Part shown: positions 53,121-63,361 of the stretch, piece after piece
Layout of the letters: each line of letters begins with the position of its first letter
How positions within the stretch are numbered: the first letter of the stretch is position 1
From: Roseomonas xinghualingensis
GTDB taxonomy: Bacteria > Pseudomonadota > Alphaproteobacteria > Acetobacterales > Acetobacteraceae
Length of the DNA stretch: 64,000 nt
Reading direction: 5' to 3'
NCBI RefSeq assembly: GCF_025791835.1
Contig: NZ_JAOXLP010000005.1
Coordinates: forward strand, 62,001-126,000
The notes under the pieces: model-generated
The model's input: the letters and a program-made list of their open reading frames with translations, nothing else
What the model was told of the DNA's origin: nothing
Databases searched by the model: none
Made by a program: the position numbers and the translations under genes

Positions 53121-54187
53121 CAGGATCTTCCCGTCGTCAGGAATTGTTGGATGTTGTGGATGGTGTCGCGGGCGGGCCGTGTGATGCCCGCCAGGGTCGC
53201 GGAGGCAGCGCCGGTCCAGTCGCCATAGCCGAGCAACCAGAGCCGGGGCTCACGCGTGGAGCGGCCATTCCCGACGGCCACGCGTCCATCCGCCTCAAGC
53301 ACACCCAGCGGCTCCAGGTGCTCCAGCGCGGGTCGGAAACCCGTGCACCAGATCACGGCATCCACGGGGCTGCGAGCGCCATCCGGCCAGACGACGCCAT
53401 CGCGCTCGAAGCGCACGAACAGCCGGACGGATTGCAGCACACCGCGGTCGCGGGCTTCCCGCAGCGGCGGTACCATGACGATGTCGCCCAGCCCGCCCTT
53501 CGGCGCGGCCGGCATGCGACCGTCCATCTGGGCCCGCACGCGCTCGGTCGCCCGCTCGAACAGCGCCTTCCCGTTCAGTTCGTCCGGCAGAAAGCGCGGC
53601 GGCTCGGGCGTGACCCAGGTCGCCTCGGCAAACAGGGACAATTCAGCCAGGATCTGCGCGCCACTATTGCCGCCGCCCACGACCAGGACACGCTGCCCCA
53701 CGAAGTCCTGGGGCCTGCGGTAGGCGCTGGAATGGAGCTGCCGGCCACGGAAGCCCTCCCGGCCAGGGTAGTCCGGGATGAAGGGGCGGCTGGCGCCTCC
53801 CGTCGCGCTGATGACCGCAGATGCCAGCCAGGTGCCCCTGTCAGTGCGCACGGCCAGCCGGTCGCCTGCGCTCTCGACCGCCCGCACCCGCACGGGCCGT
53901 CGGATCGGCAGGCCGTAGCGCTGCTCGTAGCGGCTCAGATAGTCCACCACGTGATCCCGGTTCGGGTAGCCGTCTTCCGACGGCGGCATGGGCCAGCCCG
54001 GCAAGGAGCTCATCTGGGCGGGAGAGAACAGCCGCAGCGAGTCCCAGGCTCCTGGCCAAGCGCCGCCCGGCCGGTCATTGGCATCGAGGATCCAGAAGTC
54101 GAGGCCATTGCGACGCAGGAAGTACCCGGCGGCGAGCCCGGACTGCCCTCCCCCGATGACAACCACATCCCGGGTGGTGTCGCTCAC
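53120..54187 (-). CDS. ArsO-type NAD(P)/FAD flavin monooxygenase
   Basis: This 355-residue two-dinucleotide flavoprotein has the FAD motif [22 protein letters not shown] and NADP motif [17 protein letters not shown], with the [12 protein letters not shown] stretch of flavin monooxygenases between. In ars operons this family is called ArsO and is thought to act on organic or other arsenic species; its exact reaction is unsettled. The start overlaps the repaired end of arsB by 4 bases and the stop overlaps arsH by one, so arsB-arsO-arsH are coupled. No signal peptide is present. Confidence 0.85.
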   Translation of the reverse strand: MSDTTRDVVVIGGGQSGLAAGYFLRRNGLDFWILDANDRPGGAWPGAWDSLRLFSPAQMSSLPGWPMPPSEDGYPNRDHVVDYLSRYEQRYGLPIRRPVRVRAVESAGDRLAVRTDRGTWLASAVISATGGASRPFIPDYPGREGFRGRQLHSSAYRRPQDFVGQRVLVVGGGNSGAQILAELSLFAEATWVTPEPPRFLPDELNGKALFERATERVRAQMDGRMPAAPKGGLGDIVMVPPLREARDRGVLQSVRLFVRFERDGVVWPDGARSPVDAVIWCTGFRPALEHLEPLGVLEADGRVAVGNGRSTREPRLWLLGYGDWTGAASATLAGITRPARDTIHNIQQFLTTGRS

Positions 54188-55433
54188 GGCTGGCCCACCA
54201 CCGGCAGCCAGAGCGCCAATGCCGCCAGCACAGCCAGCAGAACCGGAGGCGTGATGACGAGACCGACCTTCATATACTGCCCCAGGTGATGATCGTGCCC
54301 TTGCGCGCCAGCACGTGGAGCCAGAGCAGCGTCGCCAGGCTGCCGATAGGGGTGAACTTGGGGCCGAGGTCGCAGCCGACGACGTTGGCGTAGATCATTG
54401 CCTCTCGGATGGCGGGCGGAATGCCCTGGGCCTGCTCGATGGCGAGGGCCCCTACCAGCACGCTGGGCATGTTGTTCATCACGGAAGAAATCAGTGCCGC
54501 ACCGACGCCGGTGCCGAAGGTCGCGGCCCAGAGGCCGTGCCCGGCCAGCCATTCCAGCACGTCGGCCAGATGGTCCGTCAGCCCAGCGTTCCGCAGCCCG
54601 TAAACGACAAGGTACATGCCGAGGGAGAAGACGACGATCTGCCAGGGCGCCTCGGCCAGCACCAGCAGGACAAGGGCGGCGGCGCCGGTCACCGCAGCCA
54701 CCGGTACACCGAGCGGCGCCAGGACGAAATAGGCCAGCAACAGCACGGCGAGCAGCGGAAAGGCGGAGCGAAAGACAAGGTGGTCGCGGATGGCCGCGCC
54801 GGGCCGCTCCAACTGGTCCATGGAATACCCCGCGGACACCTGGCGGCCATAATAGGCCCAGAGCACCCCGAGCGTCGCCGCCAGCGCCATCAGGTTCACG
54901 GGCACCATGACCGCGGCGTAGCGGTCAAACCCGATACCGAAGTAGTTGGCCGAGACGATGTTGACGAGGTTCGAGATCACCAATGGCAGGCTGGTGGTGT
55001 CGGCCACGAAGCCGCAGGCCACGATGAAGGCCAGCGTCGCCCCGGCGGAGAAATTCAGCCTGAGCAGGATGGCCATGACGATAGGCGTCAGAAGCAGGGC
55101 CGCGCCGTCATTCGCGAAGAAGGCGGCAATGACTGCGCCCAGCACCACGATGAGCGGGAAGAGGCGTCTGCCATTGCCGCCGCCCCAGCGCGCCACATGC
55201 AGTGCGGCCCACTGGAAGAACCCGGCCTCGTCCAACAGCAGCGAGATGATGATGAGCGCCACGAAGGTGAAGGTGGCGTCCCAGACGATGCCCCAGACCA
55301 CGGGCACGTCGGCCCAGCCGATGATGCCGGTCAGCAGGGCCAGGGCGGCGCCACCCATGGCACTCCAGCCGATGCCGAGCGGCTGCCAGATGACCAGGAT
55401 GAGGGTGATGACGAAGATGGCCAGGGCCAGCAT
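54184..55433 (-). pseudogene. arsB: arsenite efflux permease ArsB, frameshifted near the C-terminus
   Basis: From the ATG at 55433 the frame encodes ArsB, an 11-12-helix arsenite/antimonite pump with [39 protein letters not shown] and [17 protein letters not shown] (landmarks). At 54283 it goes off: after TIITWG it reads SI and stops at 54270. The adjacent frame gives [26 protein letters not shown] to a stop at 54184, which is the normal last helix of ArsB. One missing base in the run of four C (54280-54283) explains this; the repaired protein would be 416 residues. As it stands, the pump lacks its last helix. Confidence 0.87.
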
Positions 55434-55518
55434 GGAGGCGTGTTCTCTCAGGCGTCGGGACGCAGCGGGCGGCCCGATGCCCACGGATGGTCAGCGGCAC
55501 GCCCCATGATGCTCAGGG

Positions 55519-55537
55519 AAAAAAGGGCGCTGGCGCC
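55519..55537 (-). terminator. weak terminator-like hairpin between arsC and arsB
   Basis: On the minus strand GGCGC-CA-GCGCC (55537-55526) is followed by C and TTTTTT (55524-55519), starting six bases past the arsC stop. The stem is short, so partial termination is more likely than full, which would favour arsRC over arsBOH expression. Confidence 0.35.
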
Positions 55538-55542
55538 TCGCG

Positions 55543-55965
55543 TCAGGTCACGCGGCGGCCCTGCTCGTCCACGACCCGCTCGCCGTCCTCCTTGGCGAAG
55601 GCGCCCCGCTGCGGGTTTGGCAGGATATCGAGCACCGCCTCGGACGGCCTGCACAGCTTCACGCCGAGCGGCGTCACCACGATGGGGCGGTTGATGAGGA
55701 TGGGACACGCCATCATCGCGTCGAGCAGCTGGTCGTCGGTCAGGGATGGATCGCTGAGGCCGAGATCCTCATAGGGCGTGCCCTTCTGGCGCAGCACGTC
55801 GCGCACCGGGACGCCCATGCGACGGATGAGGTCAGCCAGCACTTCCCGAGCCGGCGGAGTCTTGAGGTACTCGATGACCTCGGGCTCCTCCCCGCTGTTG
55901 CGGATGAGGGCCAGAGTGTTGCGGGACGTCCCGCAGGCCGGGTTGTGGTAGATGGTGACGGTCAC
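55543..55965 (-). CDS. arsC: arsenate reductase, glutaredoxin type
   Basis: This 140-residue ArsC reduces arsenate to arsenite. The catalytic Cys11 is in YHNPACGTSRNTL, and the arsenate-binding arginines are in LINRPIVVTPLGVKLCRPSE. The length agrees with the E. coli R773 type, which uses glutathione and glutaredoxin. The ATG starts four bases before the arsR stop, so the two are coupled. It feeds ArsB, the arsenite pump encoded next. It is cytoplasmic. Confidence 0.94.
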   Translation of the reverse strand: MTVTIYHNPACGTSRNTLALIRNSGEEPEVIEYLKTPPAREVLADLIRRMGVPVRDVLRQKGTPYEDLGLSDPSLTDDQLLDAMMACPILINRPIVVTPLGVKLCRPSEAVLDILPNPQRGAFAKEDGERVVDEQGRRVT

Positions 55966-56339
55966 GATGCCTGGTCCTTGATGGTATCGGGATGCAGGCC
56001 TTCGCTGTTGGGCGCCTTCAGCGGCATGGCTGGCTGGCAGGCAGGAGCGCAGGTGGCGCCGCCACAGCAGTGCTCGGTCAGGTAGGCCACCAGCCCGTTC
56101 ATCGTCTCCGGAACCATTGCATAGAAGATCTGGCGGCTAACCCGGCGCTGTGTGACCAAGCCCGCCTGCAGGAGCTGCTGCAGGTGGAAGGTCAGAGAGG
56201 AGGACGGGATGCCCGCGCGTTCCGCGATGATCCCTGCGGGAAGGCCTTCAGGCCCTTGCTCCACCAACATGCGGAAGACCTGGAGCCGGGTGTCCTGGGC
56301 TAAGGCGCCAAGCGCCGCGACCGCCTGTTTCGCGTCCAT
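55962..56339 (-). CDS. arsR: ArsR/SmtB family arsenic-responsive repressor
   Basis: This 125-residue winged-helix repressor has the core AGIPSSSLTFHLQQLLQAGLV as recognition helix. The usual arsenite Cys pair in helix 3 (ELCVCDL) is absent. Instead there is a C-terminal cluster: Cys91-Cys92, Cys97 and Cys101 in HCCGGATCAPACQP, like the Acidithiobacillus ferrooxidans type, which binds As(III) near the C-terminus. It is the first gene of the ars operon, behind a promoter whose -10 box is covered by an 18-base palindrome. Confidence 0.92.
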   Translation of the reverse strand: MDAKQAVAALGALAQDTRLQVFRMLVEQGPEGLPAGIIAERAGIPSSSLTFHLQQLLQAGLVTQRRVSRQIFYAMVPETMNGLVAYLTEHCCGGATCAPACQPAMPLKAPNSEGLHPDTIKDQAS

Positions 56340-56356
56340 GCATGTATCCCACCATG

Positions 56357-56400
56357 CTTCGACTTTTGTCGAAGGATAGGGGCTACCGGCATCACGTCAA
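56357..56400 (-). promoter_or_regulatory. ars operon promoter with ArsR palindrome
   Basis: On the minus strand TTGACG (56400-56395), a 16-base spacer and TATCCT (56378-56373) make a good sigma-70 promoter. CTTCGAC-TTTT-GTCGAAG (56357-56374) is a perfect inverted repeat over the -10 box and start site, and its TTCGA...TCGAA core is like known ArsR operators. Repression by blocking the start site, released by arsenite, follows from the family. Confidence 0.82.
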
Positions 56401-56667
56401 CGATTTTTCCAGAAACATCGAAATATTCAGGCCAGCGACACGGCTGATCTATGCCGGGCCCGTCCATCATCTCTGGACTTCACGCGCAGGGCATACCTAG
56501 CGGGCACAACCAGGATGGCGCTCAGCTGCTTCTTCGGCCGGCAGGTGCTGCACGACGGCCAGCCCCTGGCTACGACATTGCCCGGGCAGTGGAGCGCACC
56601 ACCAACGGGTGCTGCTCACCGTCCGGGGTGCTCTCCATCCAAGCCTTACGCGGGTTCGAGCAACCTC
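56401..56667. other. intergenic stretch between arsR and sufA
   Basis: This part of the 328-base gap between two minus-strand operons holds no gene I can support. Frames here are short and in different phases. It should contain the end of the suf transcript, but I saw no hairpin with a T-run, so termination may be Rho-dependent. Confidence 0.5.
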
Positions 56668-57036
56668 TCAGATGTGAAAGCTCTCGCCGCAGCCACAGCG
56701 GCCCTTCTCATTCGGATTGGTGAAGGTGAAGCCGGCCGACATGGCCTTCTTCTCGTAATCCATCACCGTGCCGATCAGGAACAGCGTGGCCTTGCGGTCC
56801 ACCAGCACGGTCACGCCCTTGTCCGTGACGGTCTCGTCTCCGGGTCCCGCCGCATCCACCCAATCCATCTGGTAGGACATGCCGGAGCAGCCCTTGGTGG
56901 AGACGGCGATGCGCAGCATCTTTCCATCGCCCTTGGCATAGAGCGCGCGCAGCCGCTCCGCCGCCCCGTCGGAGAGCGACATCAGCGGCGGCAGAGCCCG
57001 GCGGGGCTTCGGGGTTTCCGTGGTGGTCGTGCTCAT
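56668..57036 (-). CDS. sufA: SufA/IscA-type iron-sulfur carrier
   Basis: This 122-residue A-type carrier has the three cluster cysteines: VSTKGCSGMSYQMDWV and the C-terminal GRCGCGESF. It passes Fe-S clusters to targets or delivers iron. The ATG at 57036 is chosen because GGAAGG is five bases upstream; in-frame ATGs at 57048 and 57060 are also possible, the latter overlapping the sufT stop. It is the last gene of the suf operon. The N-terminal Thr-rich stretch (MSTTTTETPKP) is unremarkable. Confidence 0.92.
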   Translation of the reverse strand: MSTTTTETPKPRRALPPLMSLSDGAAERLRALYAKGDGKMLRIAVSTKGCSGMSYQMDWVDAAGPGDETVTDKGVTVLVDRKATLFLIGTVMDYEKKAMSAGFTFTNPNEKGRCGCGESFHI

Positions 57037-57059
57037 GGTGCCTTCCATGTGGCCTTCCA

Positions 57060-57434
57060 TCAGTACACGTTCAACGCCAGCTTCGCGTCCTCGCTCATGC
57101 GGGACGGATCCCAGGGCGGATCCCACACGATCTCGACCTTCACCGAGGTGACGTTCGACACTGTCTTCACCGCCTCCTCGACCATGCCCGGCAGTTCCTG
57201 GGCTGAGGGGCAGGACGGGGTGGTGAGGGTCATGTCCACCTTCACCGCGCCATCGTCCTCGATCTCCACGGCATAGATCAGGCCCAACTCGTAGATATCG
57301 ACCGGGATCTCGGGATCGTAGACGGTCTTGATCGCATCCAGCACCGCGACCTCGCTCACTTTCGTGGGCGGGATCGGCCCTTCCGGAGACCAGGCCTCAT
57401 GCGTGGCGCCCGGCTGCGTCACGGGTTCACTCAC
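57060..57434 (-). CDS. sufT: SufT/MIP18 (DUF59) family Fe-S assembly protein
   Basis: This 124-residue DUF59 protein has VLDAIKTVYDPEIPVDIYELGLIY, the family core, and the conserved Cys in LTTPSCPSAQELPGM. It helps mature Fe-S proteins in SUF systems. The start is a GTG at 57434, six bases after AGGAGG; an ATG seven codons earlier would leave that site unused. It overlaps the sufU stop by eight bases, so translation is coupled. There is no membrane segment. Confidence 0.88.
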   Translation of the reverse strand: MSEPVTQPGATHEAWSPEGPIPPTKVSEVAVLDAIKTVYDPEIPVDIYELGLIYAVEIEDDGAVKVDMTLTTPSCPSAQELPGMVEEAVKTVSNVTSVKVEIVWDPPWDPSRMSEDAKLALNVY

Positions 57435-57888
57435 TCGAAGCCTCCTTCCCGCCATCCAGGGCAGTGTTGAGGGTGTGCCAAGCCAGGGTCGCGCATTTCA
57501 CGCGGCTCGGGAACTCATATACGCCTGACAGCGCCTGGAGGCGGTCCATCTCGTCTTCCATCCTGCCGCCGCAATCCGGGCAGCTCCCGGTCATGGCCAA
57601 CTCGCGGAAATGCGCCGCCAGCCAGCGTGCCTCCTCCGCCGTCTTGCCCTTCACCGTCTCGGTCATCAGCGAGGCGCTGGCCATGGAGATGGCGCAGCCC
57701 CGGCCCTGGAAGGCGGCATCGGCGATGCGGTCGCCCTCCATGTTCAGGAACAGCTCCATCCGGTCGCCGCACATGGGGTTGTCGCCCCGCGCGCTCAGAT
57801 CCGCCTCCTCAAGCCGACGGAAGTTCCGCGGCTTGCGGCCGTGATCCAGGATCACTTCCTGGTAGAGGTCACGCAGATCGTCGAACAT
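57427..57888 (-). CDS. sufU: SufU-type sulfur-transfer/scaffold protein
   Basis: This 153-residue protein fits SufU: Cys40 and Asp42 in NPMCGDRMEL, Cys65 in QGRGCAISMASASLM and Cys132 in SRVKCATLAW match the zinc ligands of Bacillus SufU, which accepts sulfur from SufS. The insert of about 20 residues that separates SufU from IscU is present. It contains an extra CPDC pair at 103-106, whose role is unknown. It overlaps the sufS stop by one base. No sufE gene is present, which agrees with SufU doing that job. Confidence 0.9.
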   Translation of the reverse strand: MFDDLRDLYQEVILDHGRKPRNFRRLEEADLSARGDNPMCGDRMELFLNMEGDRIADAAFQGRGCAISMASASLMTETVKGKTAEEARWLAAHFRELAMTGSCPDCGGRMEDEMDRLQALSGVYEFPSRVKCATLAWHTLNTALDGGKEASSE

Positions 57889-59129
57889 CAGGCGAAGAAC
57901 CTCCGCGCGGAGGTCAGCGCCTCCGCCAGGAAATCGATTTCCTCATGCGTGGTGTACATGCCGAAGGAGGCGCGGCAGGTGCTGTCGCGCCCGACCCGGA
58001 CATGCAGCGGCTCCGCGCAATGCCGCCCGGCACGCACCGCGATCCCCACCCGGTCCAGCAGGGTGGAAAGATCATGCGCATGGGCATTCTCAAGCCCAAA
58101 GGAGAAGACGCCACCGCGATCCTGCGCCTGCCCCAGCACTTCCAGCCCCTCGATCGCCGAGAGCCTCGTCATGGCATGGTCAACCAGCGAGCGCTCATGT
58201 GCCTCGATGGCCTCCATGCCGATGGAGGTGACGTAGTCGATAGCGGCATGCAGCCCCACCGCCTCCACGATCGGCGGCGTGCCGGCCTCGAACTTCGCGG
58301 GCACCGGTGCGGGCACGAAGCCCTCGCGTGTCACCTCGGTGATCATGTCACCGCCGCCCAGGAAGGGCGGCATTTCCTCCAGCAGCGCGAGCCGGGCCCA
58401 GAGCACGCCGATCCCCGTGGGGCCGTAGAGCTTGTGCCCGGTGAACACGTAGAAATCGGCGTCCAGCGCCTGCACGTCTACGCGGCGGTGGACCGCGGCC
58501 TGGGAGCCGTCAAACAACACCTTCGCGCCATGGGCATGGGCCAGCGCCGCGATGCGCGCGGCCGGCGTCACCGTGCCCAGCACATTGGACATATGGGTAA
58601 TGGCGACCAGCCCGACCTTCCCATCGGCCAGCTTGGCCTCCAGGTCCGTCATGTCCAGTTCCCCGGCATCGGTGATGCCGACAATGCGCATCTCGATCCC
58701 ATGCGCCTGGGCCAGCATCTGCCAGGGCACGAAATTGGCGTGGTGCTCCATCTCGGAGACGATCACTGCCTGACCCGGCTTCATCACGCCCCGGCCAAAG
58801 GAGTGCGCCACGAGGTTGATCGCGGCCGTGCTGTTGGTGGTGAACACCACCTCGCGCACATCTCCCGCGTTCAGGAAGCGCGCGACGGCCTCCCGCGCCG
58901 CCTCATAGGCGGCCGTGGAGGCCTCGCTCAGATGATACGCGCCGCGATGGACGTTCGCGTAGGACGTCTCCATCATCCGCAGCATCGCATCCAGCACCGC
59001 GCGCGGCTTCTGCGCCGAGGCCCCGGAATCCAGGAAGACCAGCGGCTTTCCATGCACCTTGGTGGACAGGATCGGGAAATCCTGCCGCACCTGCTGCACG
59101 TCGAAGCCCGCGCGCAGGCTGCGATCCAT
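57888..59129 (-). CDS. sufS: cysteine desulfurase SufS
   Basis: This 413-residue PLP enzyme takes sulfur from cysteine for Fe-S clusters. The opening DVQQVRQDFPILSTKVHGKPLVFLD, the Schiff-base Lys in VFTGHKLYGPTGIGVLW and the persulfide Cys371 in AVRAGRHCAEPLH are typical of group II SufS. The ATG at 59129 shares a base with the sufD stop (TGATG). It is followed by sufU with one base overlap. Residues EMEHHANFVPWQ place the substrate pocket as usual. Confidence 0.95.
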   Translation of the reverse strand: MDRSLRAGFDVQQVRQDFPILSTKVHGKPLVFLDSGASAQKPRAVLDAMLRMMETSYANVHRGAYHLSEASTAAYEAAREAVARFLNAGDVREVVFTTNSTAAINLVAHSFGRGVMKPGQAVIVSEMEHHANFVPWQMLAQAHGIEMRIVGITDAGELDMTDLEAKLADGKVGLVAITHMSNVLGTVTPAARIAALAHAHGAKVLFDGSQAAVHRRVDVQALDADFYVFTGHKLYGPTGIGVLWARLALLEEMPPFLGGGDMITEVTREGFVPAPVPAKFEAGTPPIVEAVGLHAAIDYVTSIGMEAIEAHERSLVDHAMTRLSAIEGLEVLGQAQDRGGVFSFGLENAHAHDLSTLLDRVGIAVRAGRHCAEPLHVRVGRDSTCRASFGMYTTHEEIDFLAEALTSARRFFA

Positions 59130-60414
59130 CACGCGGCTTCTCCGTGCTGGGACCACCAGGCGGTCACCGCCTCTTCGAGAGCCTCCCGGGCCGGCTCGTC
59201 CTCGACGATCTCCACCGCCTCCTGCAGGAAGGCCCGCACCAGGATGGACCGCGCCGTATCCACCGGAATGCCGCGGGTGCGCAGATAGAACAGGCTGTCC
59301 TCGTCCAGAGCACCGGCGGTGGCACCATGGCTGCACTTCACGTCGTCGGCATAGATCTCCAGCTGCGGCTTGCTGTCGATCTCGGCGTCCTCCGACAGCA
59401 GCAGCGCCTGGTTCATCTGGTAGCCATCGGTCTTCTGCGCCTCACGCCGCACCAGGATCTTGCCCTGGAACACGCCGCGCGAACGGCCCGCAAGCACCGT
59501 CTTCACCGTCTGGCGCGAGGCACAATTCGGCGCCGCATGGTCCAGCGCCGTGGTCGTGTCGGCCAGCTGCCCATCGCCCACCAGCTGCGCACCATTGAGA
59601 TGCGCCGCGGCCTGCGGCCCCAGCAGCGCAAGATGCGTCTCGCTGCGGCTGAGCTTGCCGCCGGCATTCAGCACGAAGCCGTCATAGGTGCCGCGCCGGG
59701 CCACGCGCACGCCAAGATGCGCGAGATGATAGGCGCTCTCCGCCTCCCGCTGCACCCGCACATGGGTGATCTTCGCGTCCTCGGCGACCTCGATCTCGAA
59801 GACCGGGTTGTGCAGATGCCGCGCGCCGGAGGCTGAAAGCGCCGTCTCGATCAGCACCAGCTTCGCACCGCGTGCCAGCCGGATCAGGTGGCGCGGGTGG
59901 ATCGTGCTGGCGGTCTCGCCGGAGGCGAGGGACAGCAACTCCAGCCGCCCCGCATCCACGCCTTCCGGCACGTCGAGAACCAGCCCGTCCTCGAAGAGCA
60001 GCGTGTTCAGCGCGACCATCGGCTCGGAAGCCTCCGCCACGCTGTTCAGGCGCGGCGTCACCTCGGCGACGACCTCCGCCAGGGAGGACGCCTCCAGCCC
60101 TTCCAGCGAAGACAGATCCACCCGGAAGCGCCCATCCACGAACACGGCGCGCCGCTCCCCCCGCATGGGCGGCAGGACGATCGCCTTGTCCACGGGCGTC
60201 AGCGCCTCGCGGAACTCAGCCCGCAGGATCGGGGTGAGGTCGGTGTAGTGCCAGGCCTCCACGCGCCGGCTCGGCAGGCCGCTCGCATGCAGCATCTCGG
60301 CCGCCATGTCGCGCAGGGCGCGCACAGCTCCCACCTGTGCGCCCGGCAGGCGCTCCGCCAGGCCGGCATAACGCTGCAGGAAGGCGGCCGCGTTGCCTGA
60401 AGGGGTATCGATGA

Positions 60415-60418
<4 letters not shown>
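59129..60418 (-). CDS. sufD: Fe-S cluster assembly protein SufD
   Basis: This 429-residue protein is part of the SufBC2D scaffold. The C-terminal beta-helix and core have VFQGKILVRREAQKTDGYQMNQ, LLLSEDAEIDSKPQLEIYADDVKCSHGAT and SLFYLRTRGIP (landmarks), the SufB/SufD common region. The N-terminal RRVEAWHYTDLTPIL is SufD-like. The conserved His in KCSHGAT is the one thought to be needed for cluster assembly with SufB Cys. It overlaps sufC by 4 bases upstream and sufS by one base downstream. Confidence 0.94.
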
Positions 60419-61164
<746 letters not shown>

Positions 61165-61165
61165 C

Positions 61166-62662
61166 TCAGCCAACGCTCCCTTCAAGGCTGATCTGAAGCA
61201 GCTTCTGCGCTTCGACCGCGAATTCCATGGGAAGTTCCTTCAGCACCTCGCGGCAGAAGCCGTTCACGATGAGGCCTACCGCATCCTCCTGCGACAGCCC
61301 GCGCTGCCGGCAATAGAAGAGCTGGTCCTCCGCGATGCGGCTCGTGGTCGCCTCGTGCTCGGTCTTCGCCGTCATGCAGCGGTTCTCGATATAGGGCACG
61401 GTATGCGCCCCGCAGAGATCGCCGATGAGCAGGCTGTCGCACTGGGTGAAGTTGCGCGCATTGGCCGCCTTCGGGCTGATCCGTACCAGGCCGCGATAGG
61501 TATTCTGGCCCTTGCCGGCCGAAATGCCCTTTGAGACGATGGTGCTGCGCGTGTTCTTGCCCAGATGGATCATCTTCGTGCCGGTATCGGCCTGCTGATG
61601 ATTGTTCGTGATGGCGACGGAGTAGAACTCGCCCACGGACTCCTCGCCCTGCAGGATGCAGGAAGGATACTTCCAGGTGATGGCGGAGCCCGTCTCCACC
61701 TGCGTCCAACTCACCTTGCTCCGCTTGCCGCGGCAGGCGGCGCGCTTGGTGACGAAGTTGTAGATGCCGCCCTTGCCGTTCTCGTCACCCGGGTACCAGT
61801 TCTGGACCGTACTGTACTTGATGGACGCGTCATCCAGCGCGACCAGCTCGACCACGGCGGCATGCAGCTGGTTCTCGTCGCGCTGCGGGGCCGTGCAGCC
61901 TTCCAGATAGGAGACCGAGGCGCACTCATCGGCGATGATCAGCGTCCGCTCGAACTGGCCGGTGCTCTTGGCGTTGATGCGGAAATAGGTGGACAGCTCC
62001 ATCGGGCAGCGCACGCCCTTCGGGATGTAGACGAAGCTGCCATCCGTGAAGACCGCGCTGTTCAGTGCCGCGAAGAAGTTATCGGTATGCGGCACCACGG
62101 TGCCGAGATACTTCCGCACCAGCTCCGGATGGTTCTGCACCGCCTCGGAAATGGCGCAGAAGATGATCCCTTCCTTCTCCAGCCGCTCCTTGTAGGTGGT
62201 GGCGACGGAGACACTGTCGAACACCGCGTCCACGGCCACAGGCATACGCCCATCGGCCGGCGTCTCACCCGCGCCCTCGACGCCGGCGAGGATCGCCTGC
62301 TCCTTCAGCGGGATGCCCAGCTTGGCATAGGTCTTCAGAAGCTCAGGATCGACCTCGTCCAGGGACTTCGGCCCGACCTTCTGCTTCGGCGCGGCGTAGT
62401 AATACGCGTCCTGGTAATCGATCGGTGGATACTTCACCGCGGGCCAACGCGGCTCCTCCATGCCCAGCCAGGCCTGGTAGGCACGCAGGCGCCATTCCAG
62501 CAGCCAGGCCGGCTCCTTCTTCTTGGCGGAGATGAAGCGGACGATGTCCTCATTCAGCCCCTTCGGGGCGAACTCCATCTCGATATCGGTCTCAAACCCC
62601 CACTTATAGGCGCCCTGAGTGGCGTCCCGTACGGTTTCGAGGGTCTCTTCAACGGCGGGCAT
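61166..62662 (-). CDS. sufB: Fe-S cluster assembly protein SufB
   Basis: This 498-residue scaffold subunit has [20 protein letters not shown] near the middle, [20 protein letters not shown], the conserved [20 protein letters not shown] and [22 protein letters not shown] region with the cluster Cys, and ends with [21 protein letters not shown] (landmarks). The N-terminal part ([26 protein letters not shown] region) is SufB-specific. It lies 10 bases after the regulator gene stop and one base before sufC. It is the first assembly gene of the operon. Confidence 0.95.
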   Translation of the reverse strand: MPAVEETLETVRDATQGAYKWGFETDIEMEFAPKGLNEDIVRFISAKKKEPAWLLEWRLRAYQAWLGMEEPRWPAVKYPPIDYQDAYYYAAPKQKVGPKSLDEVDPELLKTYAKLGIPLKEQAILAGVEGAGETPADGRMPVAVDAVFDSVSVATTYKERLEKEGIIFCAISEAVQNHPELVRKYLGTVVPHTDNFFAALNSAVFTDGSFVYIPKGVRCPMELSTYFRINAKSTGQFERTLIIADECASVSYLEGCTAPQRDENQLHAAVVELVALDDASIKYSTVQNWYPGDENGKGGIYNFVTKRAACRGKRSKVSWTQVETGSAITWKYPSCILQGEESVGEFYSVAITNNHQQADTGTKMIHLGKNTRSTIVSKGISAGKGQNTYRGLVRISPKAANARNFTQCDSLLIGDLCGAHTVPYIENRCMTAKTEHEATTSRIAEDQLFYCRQRGLSQEDAVGLIVNGFCREVLKELPMEFAVEAQKLLQISLEGSVG

Positions 62663-62672
62663 CTCTTATCCC

Positions 62673-63134
62673 TTACTCGGCAGCCAAGTGGGCGGCGGGG
62701 GAAACAGGGGCGCGGCGGTGCAGTTCGCTGCAACTCGGCCGCGACAGATCAGCGATGGTGACGGCGGAAAGGGCGGCGTGAACCGCCTGGTTCACCGGGT
62801 CCCAGCGGCCACGAACAGGGCAATGCCCCTCGGACTCGCAGCCACCGGTCGCGCCATCCACACAGGCGGTCAGCGCGATCGGTCCATCCATGGCGATGAT
62901 CACATCGGCCAAGGGGATGGCGCAGGTCGGCCGGATAAGACGGTGCCCGCCCCGCGCGCCTCGCTGGGCTTCCACGAGCCCACCCTGGGACAGGATGCGG
63001 AGCACCTTCGCCACTGTCGGCTCGGCAATGCCGGTGGCCGTGGCGAGAGCAGGGGCGGTATGCAGCGCACCATCCTGGCCAAGCCGGGCCAGGAGGACAA
63101 CCGCGTAATCCGCGAGTTTTGACAGACGCAACAC
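62673..63134 (-). CDS. Rrf2 family regulator of the suf operon
   Basis: This 153-residue Rrf2-type regulator starts LRLSKLADYAVVLLARLG and has the recognition region IAEPTVAKVLRILSQGGLVEAQRGARGGHRL. Three cysteines, Cys91, Cys99 and Cys105 in TACVDGATGGCESEGHCPV, can hold an Fe-S cluster, so it can sense cluster supply as IscR does; the spacing is C-x7-C-x5-C rather than IscR's C-x5-C-x5-C. The start is taken as the GTG at 63134; a TTG follows it directly. It is first in the suf operon and probably represses it when clusters are plentiful. Confidence 0.9.
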   Translation of the reverse strand: MLRLSKLADYAVVLLARLGQDGALHTAPALATATGIAEPTVAKVLRILSQGGLVEAQRGARGGHRLIRPTCAIPLADVIIAMDGPIALTACVDGATGGCESEGHCPVRGRWDPVNQAVHAALSAVTIADLSRPSCSELHRRAPVSPAAHLAAE

Positions 63135-63191
63135 GGTGGGGAAATCCGGCCGCTGGGTTGATACCAGACCCCAGCGGTCCGGTATGGCTGG

Positions 63192-63220
63192 GAAATGCGT
63201 TCCCAACCCCCGCATGTCAA
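63192..63220 (-). promoter_or_regulatory. possible suf operon promoter
   Basis: TTGACA at 63220-63215 on the minus strand is a perfect -35 box; the matching -10 after 17 bases is only CATTTC, so a helper may be needed. Upstream on the minus strand, AGTGG and CCACT face each other nine bases apart, flanked by two CTCAAG copies, which could be a regulator site. All of this is inference by eye. Confidence 0.4.
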
Positions 63221-63361
63221 GCCGCCCACAATCCCTTGAGTGGCAAAAACAACCACTTGAGAGTGATTCGCGGTTAATGTCCCGTCTTCTCGGCCCCGGC
63301 TTCCACCAAACGGCATTGCATCCTATTACCGACGCAAGAACAGCGGAGAGGACGCCCAGCC

